Positions 30,570-39,688 of a stretch of DNA of 64,000 nucleotides are shown here, piece by piece. The notes under the pieces are model-generated. The model searched no databases. It saw only the letters and a program-made list of their open reading frames with translations, and was not told where the DNA came from. Position 1 is the first letter of the stretch. Every line of letters begins with the position of its first letter. Position numbers and translations under genes: made by a program. Origin of the DNA: Actinomadura oligospora ATCC 43269 (GTDB lineage: Bacteria > Actinomycetota > Actinomycetes > Streptosporangiales > Streptosporangiaceae); contig NZ_KI912411.1 in NCBI RefSeq assembly GCF_000518265.1, positions 388,072 through 452,071 on the forward strand, read 5' to 3'.

Positions 30570-31402
30570 GCCGGGGGTTCGGCGCGGGGCACTCCCGGGG
30601 GCTGGCAGGTGTCGCACCAGAACAGGTTCCGTCCGGCCATGACCTCGGTGCGGACCTCGGTGCCGCACAGCAGGCACGGCTGCCCGGCGCGCCGGTACAC
30701 GTACACCTCGCCGCCGTGGTCGTCGACGCGGGGCGGGCGGCCCATGGCCTCGGGGGTGTGTTCGGGGCGGACGGTGTCGATGTGCCCGTCGCGGACGCCG
30801 TCGGCCATGAGGAGCCGCAGGTCGGCCCAGATCGCGTCCCAGTGGGCGCGGGGCAGGTCGCGGCCGGGCAGGCGGGGGTGGACGCCCTGCCGGAACAGCA
30901 CTTCGGCGCGGTAGATGTTGCCGGGTCCGGCGATGACGGCCTGGTCCATGAGCAGTTGCCCGATGGGGATGCGGCTGGCGTGGACGCGGCGCCAGGCGCG
31001 GCCGGGGTCGGCGTCGGGGCGCAGCGGGTCGGGGCCGAGGCGGTCGCGGAGCCGGTCCACGGCGCCGGGTTCGAGGATCTCGCAGGCGTTGGGACCGCGC
31101 AGGTCGGCGTAGCCGTCGTCGCCGGTGAGGCGGAGCCGGACGGCTCCCCAGGGCGCGGGCGCGGGCCCGTCCCCGAAGGTGAACTTGCCGTAGATCCCGA
31201 GGTGGACGTGGACGGTCAGGTCGCCGGTGAAGCCGAGCAGCAGGTGCTTGCCGTGGGCGTCGGCGGTGTCGAGGGTGCGGCCGTCGATGAGGCGCGCGCC
31301 GTCGGCGAACCGTCCCTGGGGGCTGGCGGCGGTGACGGCGCGGCCGCCGAACACGCGCTGGTGTTCGGCGGCCAGGCGGTGGATGGTGTGTCCTTCAGGC
31401 AT
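30566..31402 (-). CDS. nei: Endonuclease VIII-like DNA glycosylase (Fpg/Nei family)
   Basis: 278 residues from ATG 31402. Removes oxidised bases by a bifunctional glycosylase/AP-lyase mechanism. The mature N-terminus PEGHTIHR supplies the catalytic Pro and Glu. The helix-two-turn-helix motif is LMDQAVIAGPGNIYRAEVLF, and the C-terminal zinc finger is CLLCGTEV...CDTC. The PEGH start is typical of the actinobacterial Nei2 subfamily. The frame is open far upstream on the minus strand, but that part is out of frame with the desaturase and non-coding. TATCCT at 31412-31417 is a plausible -10 for a leaderless transcript. Confidence 0.9.
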   Translation of the reverse strand: MPEGHTIHRLAAEHQRVFGGRAVTAASPQGRFADGARLIDGRTLDTADAHGKHLLLGFTGDLTVHVHLGIYGKFTFGDGPAPAPWGAVRLRLTGDDGYADLRGPNACEILEPGAVDRLRDRLGPDPLRPDADPGRAWRRVHASRIPIGQLLMDQAVIAGPGNIYRAEVLFRQGVHPRLPGRDLPRAHWDAIWADLRLLMADGVRDGHIDTVRPEHTPEAMGRPPRVDDHGGEVYVYRRAGQPCLLCGTEVRTEVMAGRNLFWCDTCQPPGVPRAEPPA

Positions 31403-31464
31403 GTCCCCGCAAGGATACGGCCGTGGCCGGGAGCCCGACCCGGCCCCGCCCGGGTGGGCGGGGG

Positions 31465-32577
31465 TCAGGTGCGGAGGGGCGCGCCGACGTCGTTCATGTG
31501 GGCGAGGGCCTCCCGGTAGGAGGCGTAGGCGCCGGTCTCGGTGTAGGGCAGGCCGACGCGGGCGCAGTGCTCGCGGACCAGCGGCTGGACGCGCCGCAGG
31601 TGCGGGCGGGCGACGCTGGGGAACAGGTGGTGCTCGATCTGGTAGTTCAGGCCGCCGAGCAGGTAGTCGGCGACGGGCCCGCCGCGGACGTTGCGGGAGG
31701 TGAGGACCTGCCGCCGCAGGTGGTCCCAGCGGTCCTCGGGCCCGGGCATCGCCATGCCCTTGTGGTTGTGCGCGAACGCCGATCCCAGGTGCAGGCCGAA
31801 CAGGCCCTGGTGGACGGCCAGGAACAGCAGCGCCTTCCCCGGCGACAGCAGCGTGAACGCCAGCCCGAGGTAGGCGGCCAGGTGCGCGGCGAGCAGCAGC
31901 CCCTCGACCAGCTGCTGGCCGCGCGCCTTCCCCCGCAGGTACAGGACGCTGTTGACCTGCAGGTTCAGGCCCTCCAGGAGCAGCAGCGGGAAGAACAGCC
32001 ACGCCTGGTGCGCGATCACCCACGCGCCCGGGCCGCGCCGCCGCGCCGCCTGGTCCCGCGTCCACGCCAGGACGCCCTCGCCGACGTCGGGGTCCTTCCC
32101 GACGTGGTTGGGGTTGGCGTGGTGCCGGTTGTGCTTGTCGTTCCACCAGCCGTACCCGAGCCCCAGGCCGAGGTTGCCCAGCAGGAGCCCCAGCATCCGG
32201 TTGGCGCGGGGCGACGCGGCGATCTGCCGGTGCCCGGCGTCGTGGCCGAGGAACGCCCGCCGGGTGGAGGTCAGCGCGAGCGGGACGGCGAGCAGCACCG
32301 CCCACCAGGACGTCCCCCACCACGCGACCGCGGCCCACAGCGCGGCCGTCGCGGCCACGTTCAGCGTCACCGCCCGCGTGTAGTAGCCGCGGCGCCGTTC
32401 CAGCAGGCCCGCCTCCCGCACGCGCCGTGCGAGCGGCCCGAAGTCGCTGGCGACCCGTCCGGCCCGTCCGGCGCCTGGCTCCCCGCCGGGGGCCTGGCCC
32501 CGGGCCCGGCCGGGGCCCGGGGCCACCCGGCCGAGGTCCTCGGGGCGCGCGCCCAGGGCCGGTTCGGTCATCGTCAC
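31465..32577 (-). CDS. Membrane fatty acid desaturase
   Basis: 370 residues. It introduces a double bond in an acyl chain using a di-iron centre. The three His boxes are visible: GHDAGH, DKHNRHH and QIEHHLF. Hydrophobic pairs of helices lie between boxes 1 and 2 and between 2 and 3. The third box (QIEHH) is typical of front-end/DesA3-like acyl desaturases, but no cytochrome b5 domain is fused. GTG 32577 has GGAG 6 nt upstream; ATG 32571 is an alternative. Redox partner genes are not adjacent. Confidence 0.9.
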   Translation of the reverse strand: MTMTEPALGARPEDLGRVAPGPGRARGQAPGGEPGAGRAGRVASDFGPLARRVREAGLLERRRGYYTRAVTLNVAATAALWAAVAWWGTSWWAVLLAVPLALTSTRRAFLGHDAGHRQIAASPRANRMLGLLLGNLGLGLGYGWWNDKHNRHHANPNHVGKDPDVGEGVLAWTRDQAARRRGPGAWVIAHQAWLFFPLLLLEGLNLQVNSVLYLRGKARGQQLVEGLLLAAHLAAYLGLAFTLLSPGKALLFLAVHQGLFGLHLGSAFAHNHKGMAMPGPEDRWDHLRRQVLTSRNVRGGPVADYLLGGLNYQIEHHLFPSVARPHLRRVQPLVREHCARVGLPYTETGAYASYREALAHMNDVGAPLRT

Positions 32578-32864
32578 GACGTACTCCTCACCACGGAGAT
32601 CCATTACCAGGGACGCTACGAACTCGCAGGTCGGACGGTCTCCACCCTGGAGAGCCAACCGCGGGGTCCCCCGCGGGTCGCATATCCGGCGCGCGTCCGT
32701 CACCCCACGGACCGACCAGGCCCCGTGATCTCCACCCTGCCGACCGGGCCCGTCCCGCACAGGAGGGCTGTCTCCCCGGTCGGGGTGGTGCTGGGCCCCG
32801 GGAGCACGGTCGTGCCAACCCCACCCCAAGAACTCGCCAATGCAGCCCTATAAGGTGACAAGTC

Positions 32865-33707
32865 ATGAGCGAGCGCACTCGGTGGATCCGGCTGGAAGGG
32901 GCGGTCAACGCCCGGGACCTGGGCGGCCTGCCCACCGCCGACGGGCGCGCCACCCGCAGAGGACGCGTCCTGCGCGCCGACAACCTGCAGGAACTCACCG
33001 TCACCGACGTCCGCGTCCTGCTGGACGACTACGACCTGAAGAACATCATCGACCTGCGCAGCCACGCCGAGGTCCGGCTCGAGGGCCCCGGCCCGCTCAC
33101 CCGCATCCCCTCGGTCACCCTGCACCACCTGTCGCTGTTCGCCGAGAACGGCCACACCACGCCCGACCTCACCCTGCCCGACCGCGTCATGGACGACCGC
33201 GCCACCGTGGCGGTCTCCGCCGAGATCGACATGGACAAGGTCCTGCCGTGGCAGACCCGCGAGCAGAACGGCGAGGACGCCAACCGGCCGGTGACCTTCT
33301 ACCGCGGCTACCTGCGCGACCGCGCCGACTCGATCGTCGCGGCCCTGCGCGTCATGGCCCGCACCGACGGGTCCGCGCTCGTGCACTGCGCCGCCGGCAA
33401 GGACCGCACCGGCGTCGTCTGCGCCCTCGCGCTCGAGATCGCCGGGGTCACCCGCGAGGCGATCGTCGCCGACTACGCCCAGACGGGCGAGCGGATCGAG
33501 GCGATCCTGGCCCGCCTGCGGTCCAGCGACACCTACGCCGCCGACATCGACTCACGGCCCGCCGACAGCCACCACCCCCACGGGGTGATCATGGAGCGGT
33601 TCCTCGCCCGCGTCGACGACGAGTTCGGCGGCACCGCGACCTGGCTGAGCCGCCACGGCTGGACCTCCGAGGACACCCGCGCCCTCCGCTCCCGCCTCCT
33701 CGACTGA
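32865..33707 (+). CDS. Tyrosine-protein phosphatase (Y_phosphatase3 family, MptpB-like)
   Basis: 280 residues. The signature P-loop is VHCAAGKDRTGVV, with the catalytic Cys and Arg. The N-terminal ARDLGGLPTADGRATRRGRV block and KNIIDLRSHAEV are standard for this family, which acts on phosphotyrosine, phosphoserine or phosphoinositides. No signal peptide is seen. Upstream, TATAAG at 32850-32855 and an AAGGTGA ribosome-binding-like site precede ATG 32865. Confidence 0.92.
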   Translation: MSERTRWIRLEGAVNARDLGGLPTADGRATRRGRVLRADNLQELTVTDVRVLLDDYDLKNIIDLRSHAEVRLEGPGPLTRIPSVTLHHLSLFAENGHTTPDLTLPDRVMDDRATVAVSAEIDMDKVLPWQTREQNGEDANRPVTFYRGYLRDRADSIVAALRVMARTDGSALVHCAAGKDRTGVVCALALEIAGVTREAIVADYAQTGERIEAILARLRSSDTYAADIDSRPADSHHPHGVIMERFLARVDDEFGGTATWLSRHGWTSEDTRALRSRLLD

Positions 33708-33913
33708 CCACCCCCGCCCCGCCGAGCCCGGCCCGGAGCGGCCTCGCCGTGTTCGCCCGATCCGGCCGCGGCCCCGGCAGAACCGGTTTCCCCGAGGTTC
33801 CACAACGGCCCCAGGCGGACGCGCCCAATCGGCCATAATTGCCCCGCGTTCGATCAAGATCGTCGAGTCGCGCATCGCCGGGACCGGACGACATCCGACA
33901 CTCAGGGGCCAGC

Positions 33914-36820
33914 ATGACCATCGACGAGACGGCGCAGGAACAGGCCACGGCACGCATCGCCGAGGCGGTACGGAGCGGGCGGACGTCGGTGAGCCTCCGG
34001 GGGCTCGGCCTCGCAGCGCTTCCCCCGTCGTTGCTCGGCCGCACCGGCCTGACCACGGTCGACCTGTCCCACAACCACCTGACCGAACTACCGGACGACC
34101 TCGACGCCATGGCCGGCGTCACCGACCTCGACCTGTCGTCCAACCGGCTGCCCGCGCTCCCGGACGCGATCGGCGGGCTGACCGGCCTCACCCGGCTCGC
34201 CCTCGACGACAACCGCGTCCTGGACGCGCTGCCGTCCTCGGTCGCGGACCTGACCGGCCTGACCGAACTCACTCTCGGAAACAACCGGTTCACGGCGCTG
34301 CCCACGTTCCTGGGCCGCCTCACCCGGCTGGTCCGGCTCGACGCCGACAGCAACCAGCTGACCGGGCTTCCGGACACGCTGGCGAACCTGACCCGCCTGG
34401 AACGGCTCCACCTGAGCTTCAACACCCTCGGCGCCCTGCCCGCATGGCTGTCCGGCCTCACCACGCTGACCAGCCTGCACCTGAGCTACTGCGGGGTCAC
34501 CACGCTGCCCGCATGGATCGGCGACCTCACCGCCCTGGACAGCCTCGGCCTCACCGTGAACGGCCTCACCGAACTACCGGACACCATCGGCCGCCTGACC
34601 GCGCTCACCCACCTGTCACTCGAGGAGAACCACCTCACCGCAATCCCGGACGCGATCGGCCGCCTGCACCGGCTGGAGCACCTCGGCCTGGGGAACAACC
34701 GCCTCACCGCGCTTCCGGACGGCATCGGCGACCTCACCGACCTGACCCACCTCATGCTCGACCGCAACGCCCTCACCCGGCTCCCGGACACGATCGGCCG
34801 GCTCCGAAACCTCAGAACCCTGCACCTGACCGACAACCACCTGTCCACGCTGCCGGGCACCATCGGCGGTCTCACCTCCCTGACCGTCCTTCCGGCGTCC
34901 GGCAACGCGCTCACCGAACTGCCCGACGGCATCGGCGACCTCACCCGGCTCACCGACCTCCAACTGTCCGGCAACCGACTCACCCGCCTCCCCGAACGCC
35001 TCGGCGACCTCCCAGCGCTGACCAAGCTCGGACTCGGCGGCAACCGGCTGACGGCGCTACCGGAATCCCTCGGCAGGCTCACCGCCCTCACCGAACTCAA
35101 CCTGGGCGGCAACCGCCTCACCCGCCTTCCCGCCTCGATCAGCGCACTCACCGGCCTCACCACCCTCGAGGTGTACGGCAACGACCTCACCGGCGCGCCG
35201 CCCACGATCGTCCCCGAGGCCGCCGCGCGGGTGTCCGGCGACCCGTCCCGGTACGGGTACGCCCAAGCACCCCGGACCGACCTCGGCGACGCCGCGGACC
35301 GCCGCGTCGAACTCGCCCTCCGCTCGATCACCGGCATCACCGGCGGCCCGATCCCGCAGGACGCGCTCGACGCCGTCGACGGCCTGTGCCTGGAGGCGCG
35401 CGCCACCACCGACCTCGGCCCGCTGTCCGGCCTGCGCCGGCTGCGCTGGCTGTCGGTCGAGTCGCGGACACCGCTCGACGTCACGGCACTCGTCGACGCG
35501 ATCAGCGGCGCGGACGACCTCACCGACCTGACCATCACGGCGCCGATCACCGACATCGCCCCGCTCGCGCGCCTCCGCGGACTCCGCACCCTGCGGCTCG
35601 GCAACACCCGGGTGGTGGACGTGTCGCCCCTGGCGGGCCTCACCCACCTGCACGACCTGGGCGTCACCGGCGGCCCGCTCGCCGACCTCACTCCGCTGGC
35701 CGCGCTGCCGCTGACCCGCCTGTTCGCCTACGACACGCAGGTCACCGACATCACCCCGCTGGCCGACATGCCCCTGCTCCAGGTGCTGGGCCTGGCCGGC
35801 TGCCCGATCCGGGACCTCGCCGCGACCGCCACGATGCCCGCCCTGCACTTCGTCAACCTCAACCGATGCGAGGCCGCCGAGTTCGCGGGCCTCGCCGAAC
35901 GCCTCCCGCACGTGACGTTCGAACGCCGCGACGAACCGCCCGCCGGAGCTGGCCCGTCCACCGCGCCCGGTCCGGTCGGCGACGTCGACGCCCTGCTCGC
36001 CAGGTTCCGCGACAGCGACGACTTCAACGAACGCTGGGAGATGCGGGCCGCGCTGCTCGCCACCCGCTCCCCGGAGGCGATCCAGGAGGCCATCCGGTAC
36101 TCCGAGCATGCCCCCTACACCGTCCGCGGCCTGTTCTTCCGGGACGGCGTCGGAGACCTGCCGTTCGCCGCCAACCCGTGGAACATCCAGCCCGACGCCG
36201 GATGGCCGGCCGCGCTGGAACACCTCTGGGCCCCGGTCGCCGACCGCGCGCCGAACCTCGTCGCCGCCCTCCGGGACCGCACCCTGGCACTGGCCCTGCT
36301 CACCGACCCGGACGGCCGCGCCGCCCTGGCCTACCTCGCCTGGCAACCCGAGTACGACGACCCGGACGCCTACGGTGAACCGATCACGCTCGACCAGCTC
36401 GCCGACCCGGGCCACGACTCACACCCGCACATCGTCCTCGGCGCCGCGCCACGGACGATCGACCCCGCCACCGTCCTGCCGGTCCTGGCCGGTCCCGTCC
36501 CGCGGCCGGTCCTCGACTTCTGGTCGGTCCACGCAGGGCTCGGCCGCCTCCACCCGACCTTCGACCAGAACGTCCTCGACTTCTTCGACGGCCGCCTGGA
36601 CGAGGCCACCCGCCGCCTCAACGGGCTTCCCCCCGACCGGTTCGTCTTCCAGGCCGCCTGGACCGACTTCCAGGCATTCCTGTTCGACCTCGACGTCCTG
36701 GACGACGCCGGGCACCCGACCGTCGCGTCCTGGGCGTTCAAGGACGGCGACGACGTCGGCGGGCACGAGTCGTTCTGGGACTGGGCCGACGACACCGGCA
36801 TCGACATGGCCTTCTACTGA
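33914..36820 (+). CDS. Large intracellular leucine-rich-repeat protein with unassigned C-terminal domain
   Basis: 968 residues from ATG 33914, with no signal peptide. Residues about 45-440 hold 17 tandem LRRs of 23 residues (pattern LTxLxLxxNxLTxLPxxIGxLTx). A linker and a second, internalin-like LRR block of about six 20-22-residue units follow (DIAPLARLRGLRTLRLGN). The last 280 residues form a mixed domain (QAAWTDFQAFLFDLDVLDD, then GHESFWDWADDTGI) that I cannot place with confidence; a SUKH/immunity-like role is a guess. It is a single-gene unit whose partner is unknown. Confidence 0.82.
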   Translation: MTIDETAQEQATARIAEAVRSGRTSVSLRGLGLAALPPSLLGRTGLTTVDLSHNHLTELPDDLDAMAGVTDLDLSSNRLPALPDAIGGLTGLTRLALDDNRVLDALPSSVADLTGLTELTLGNNRFTALPTFLGRLTRLVRLDADSNQLTGLPDTLANLTRLERLHLSFNTLGALPAWLSGLTTLTSLHLSYCGVTTLPAWIGDLTALDSLGLTVNGLTELPDTIGRLTALTHLSLEENHLTAIPDAIGRLHRLEHLGLGNNRLTALPDGIGDLTDLTHLMLDRNALTRLPDTIGRLRNLRTLHLTDNHLSTLPGTIGGLTSLTVLPASGNALTELPDGIGDLTRLTDLQLSGNRLTRLPERLGDLPALTKLGLGGNRLTALPESLGRLTALTELNLGGNRLTRLPASISALTGLTTLEVYGNDLTGAPPTIVPEAAARVSGDPSRYGYAQAPRTDLGDAADRRVELALRSITGITGGPIPQDALDAVDGLCLEARATTDLGPLSGLRRLRWLSVESRTPLDVTALVDAISGADDLTDLTITAPITDIAPLARLRGLRTLRLGNTRVVDVSPLAGLTHLHDLGVTGGPLADLTPLAALPLTRLFAYDTQVTDITPLADMPLLQVLGLAGCPIRDLAATATMPALHFVNLNRCEAAEFAGLAERLPHVTFERRDEPPAGAGPSTAPGPVGDVDALLARFRDSDDFNERWEMRAALLATRSPEAIQEAIRYSEHAPYTVRGLFFRDGVGDLPFAANPWNIQPDAGWPAALEHLWAPVADRAPNLVAALRDRTLALALLTDPDGRAALAYLAWQPEYDDPDAYGEPITLDQLADPGHDSHPHIVLGAAPRTIDPATVLPVLAGPVPRPVLDFWSVHAGLGRLHPTFDQNVLDFFDGRLDEATRRLNGLPPDRFVFQAAWTDFQAFLFDLDVLDDAGHPTVASWAFKDGDDVGGHESFWDWADDTGIDMAFY

Positions 36821-36840
36821 CCGCCCGAGCCCGCCCCCGG

Positions 36841-36862
36841 CCCCGGCTTCGCAGCGCCGGGG
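36841..36862. terminator. Terminator hairpin between LRR gene and menD
   Basis: CCCCGGC and GCCGGGG pair across an 8-nt loop (TTCGCAGC), 20 bp past the LRR stop and 14 bp before the menD stop on the other strand. Positioned to serve both converging genes. Confidence 0.65.
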
Positions 36863-36875
36863 GGCAAGCGGCGGG

Positions 36876-38543
36876 TCAGACGAACAGGTCGCGGACCGCG
36901 GCGTGCGCGGCCTGCCGCATCTCCCCGTGCAGGACGGCGTTCACCTCACGGTCGGTCCGGGCCTCCACCACCCGCAACCCCTCACCCGCGATCACCTTCG
37001 GCAGATCCGCCGCCGCCTCCAGCCGCCGGTACGGCACGCCGTGCGCCCGCACCAGACCCTCCAGATCCACATCCTGCGGCGTCCCGAAGACCCGCTCGAA
37101 CGGATCCCGCAACGCCGCCTGCGGCAGCAACGAGAAGATCCCGCCGCCCCGGTTGTTCACCACCACGATCGCCAGATCCGGACGCCGCTCCCGCGGCCCC
37201 AGCACCAGACCGTTCTGGTCGTGCAGGAACGCCAGGTCACCCAGCAGCGCGTACGACCGGCCCGAATGCGCCAACGCCGCGCCCATCGCCGTCGACACCA
37301 GCCCGTCGATCCCCGACGCGCCCCGACTCGCCATCACCCGGATCCCGCGCCGCGGCCGCATCACCTGGTCCAGGTCCCGGATCGGCATCGACGCGGCACT
37401 GAACAGCATCGACCCACCCGGCAACGCCGCCGCCAGATCCCGCGCCAGCCGCGGCTCGGTCACCCCCGGCGCCTCGTCCAGCACCCGGTCCACCGCCGCC
37501 GCCGCGACCAGATCCGCCGTCCGCCACGACTTCAGCCACGCGTCGTCCCCCGACACCACCGGGATCTCCACGTCCTGCGCCACCTGCGTCGCCGACCGCA
37601 CCGGATCCGGCCACCGCGACAGGTCCGGCGACAGCACGATGTGCTCCTCCGCCCGCCGCAGCAACGCCAGCAAGGGACGCGACAACCCCGGCTTCCCCAG
37701 CGTCACCACCACCTCCGGACGATGCCGCTCCACGAACTCCGGCACCCCCAGCAGGAAATGATGCGACGTCAACGCGTGATCGCCGTACCGCGCGTTCCCG
37801 TTCGGCTCCGACAGCACCGGCCAGCCCGCCATCGACGCCGCCGCCACGTACCGCTTCACGTTCGTCGCGCCGTCCCCGACGACCAGCACACCCCGCCGCG
37901 TCGGCGGCACATGCAACACCGAACCCGGCGTCGCCGCCCGAACCTTCGTCCACGCCCCCGTCGCGTCACCGTCCAGCGGCTCACACCACGACTCGTCCCC
38001 ATCGGGAATCAACGGCTCCCGGAACGCCACGTTCAGATGCACCGGCCCCGGAATCGGCGCCAACGCCAAACCCCACGCCCGCGACACCAGCGACCGCCAG
38101 TACGCCACCATCCCCGGACGGTTCTCCGGAACACCCACATCGGTCGACCACCGCGCGGCCGTCCCGTACAACTTCACCTGGTCGATCGTCTGGTTCGCGC
38201 CGGTGTCACGCAGCTCCGGCGGACGATCCGCCGTCAGCACCACCAGCGGCACCCCCGACTCGTGCGCCTCGATCACCGCCGGATGGAAGTTCGCCGCCGC
38301 CGTCCCGGACGTGCACACCAACGCCACCGGACGACCCGACCGCTTCGCCAGCCCCAGCCCCAGGAACGACGCCGACCGCTCGTCGATCCGCACATGCAGC
38401 CGGACCCGGCCCTCCACCTCCGCGGCGTGCAACGCCAACGCCAACGGAGCCGACCGCGACCCCGGAGCCAGCACCGCGTCGGTCATCCCGCACCGCAGCA
38501 GCTCGTCGACCAGCACCGTCGCCAGCGCGGTGGCCGGATTCAT
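36876..38543 (-). CDS. menD: 2-succinyl-5-enolpyruvyl-6-hydroxy-3-cyclohexene-1-carboxylate synthase
   Basis: 555 residues, thiamine-diphosphate enzyme that joins isochorismate and 2-oxoglutarate. It begins NPATALATVLVDELLRCGM, with VLAPGSRSAPLALAL next. The cofactor-activating Glu is in RIDERSASFLGLGLAK, and the ThDP/Mg2+ motif is LLGDLAFLHDQNGLVLGP near the C-terminus. The first codon overlaps the menC stop by 4 bp, so the two are translationally coupled in the order menC-menD. Confidence 0.96.
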   Translation of the reverse strand: MNPATALATVLVDELLRCGMTDAVLAPGSRSAPLALALHAAEVEGRVRLHVRIDERSASFLGLGLAKRSGRPVALVCTSGTAAANFHPAVIEAHESGVPLVVLTADRPPELRDTGANQTIDQVKLYGTAARWSTDVGVPENRPGMVAYWRSLVSRAWGLALAPIPGPVHLNVAFREPLIPDGDESWCEPLDGDATGAWTKVRAATPGSVLHVPPTRRGVLVVGDGATNVKRYVAAASMAGWPVLSEPNGNARYGDHALTSHHFLLGVPEFVERHRPEVVVTLGKPGLSRPLLALLRRAEEHIVLSPDLSRWPDPVRSATQVAQDVEIPVVSGDDAWLKSWRTADLVAAAAVDRVLDEAPGVTEPRLARDLAAALPGGSMLFSAASMPIRDLDQVMRPRRGIRVMASRGASGIDGLVSTAMGAALAHSGRSYALLGDLAFLHDQNGLVLGPRERRPDLAIVVVNNRGGGIFSLLPQAALRDPFERVFGTPQDVDLEGLVRAHGVPYRRLEAAADLPKVIAGEGLRVVEARTDREVNAVLHGEMRQAAHAAVRDLFV

Positions 38544-39562
38544 CGCACGTTCCCTTCCCGCGCCGCGTCTCCCCTGTCCCCACCGGGGGCGGGAAGCGAA
38601 CTCAGATAACCGGACGCGCCGTCCCCGGCCGCCACCAGAACCTTCTCCGCGTCACCCAGACGCTCCCGCCAGGCCGCCGACACGTCCGCACCGGCCTCCA
38701 CCGCCGCCAACGCCAACGGATCCACGTCCGGACGACGCACCGCGATCTCCCCGCCCACCGGCGCGAGCGGATCGTCCACCACATCACCGGTCAGCAACGA
38801 CAACGTCCCCAGCCCACACGCGAACGGCAACTCCGGCAACGCCGCGGCCAACGCCACCCCCGCCGCCAGCCCCACCGACGTCTCCACGGCCGACGACACC
38901 ACCACCGGCAACCCCGTCGCCTCCGCGACCCGCAACGCCGCACGCACCCCGCCGAGCGGCTGCACCTTCAGCACCGCCACGTCCGCGGCGCCCGCCGCCC
39001 TCACCCTCAACGGATCCTCCGCCCGGCGGATCGACTCGTCCGCCGCGACCGGGACATCCACCCGCAACCGCACCGCCGCCAGCTCCTCCAGCGACACGCA
39101 CGGCTGCTCCACGTACTCCAGATCGAACCGGTCCAGCGCACGCACCATCCGCACCGCGTGCTCCACGTCCCAGCCGCCGTTCACATCCACCCGGACCCGG
39201 CCCTCCGGACCCAGCGCGTCCCGGACGGCCTCCACCCGCGCCATGTCGTCCGCGTCGCCCTGCCCCCGCTCGGCGACCTTCACCTTCGCCGTCCGGCACC
39301 CCGACGCCCGCACCATCTCGAACGCCCGCTCCGGACCCACCGCCGGAACCGTCACGTTCACCGGCACCCGGTCGCGCACCGGCGCCGGCCACCCCTCGAA
39401 CGCCGCCTCCCGCGCCGCGGCGAGCCAGCGGGCCGCCTCCTCAGGGCCGTACTCGGCGAACGGGGAGAACTCCCCCCACCCCGCCGGCCCCCGCAGCAGC
39501 ACACCCTCCCGCCGCGTCACACCGCGGAACCGCGTGCGCATCGGGATGGAGAAGACCCGCAC
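38540..39562 (-). CDS. menC: o-Succinylbenzoate synthase
   Basis: 340 residues, enolase-superfamily dehydratase. The Lys pair is in CRTAKVKVAERGQG, metal ligands are in VDVNGGWDVEHA, DLEYVEQP and VAADESIRRA, and the general-base Lys is in VLKVQPLGGV. The GTG start at 39562 is followed by VFSIPMRTRFRGVTRREGVL, which matches actinobacterial MenC. It is separated from menB by 126 bp with no recognised promoter, and overlaps menD by 4 bp. Confidence 0.94.
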   Translation of the reverse strand: MRVFSIPMRTRFRGVTRREGVLLRGPAGWGEFSPFAEYGPEEAARWLAAAREAAFEGWPAPVRDRVPVNVTVPAVGPERAFEMVRASGCRTAKVKVAERGQGDADDMARVEAVRDALGPEGRVRVDVNGGWDVEHAVRMVRALDRFDLEYVEQPCVSLEELAAVRLRVDVPVAADESIRRAEDPLRVRAAGAADVAVLKVQPLGGVRAALRVAEATGLPVVVSSAVETSVGLAAGVALAAALPELPFACGLGTLSLLTGDVVDDPLAPVGGEIAVRRPDVDPLALAAVEAGADVSAAWRERLGDAEKVLVAAGDGASGYLSSLPAPGGDRGDAAREGNVR

Positions 39563-39688
39563 CCGCTGACCCCCTGCCGTCGAGCAAGACCGACCACGAC
39601 CCTGTGCCGGACCGGCGCCCAGACCATCGTCCGGGGCTCCGGACCATCATCCGGACCACGCCCCGGCCCGTCACACAGAACAGAACAA

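Noticed and set aside
33810..33860. Possible dif-like site near the GC-skew flip (CCATAATTGCC)
   Set aside because: It lacks the two 11-bp XerC/XerD arms with a 6-bp centre; only a few AT-rich bases match.
36108..38609. 833-codon plus-strand open frame
   Set aside because: It starts inside the LRR gene in another frame and continues antisense to menD; His/Arg/Pro-rich product with no domain.
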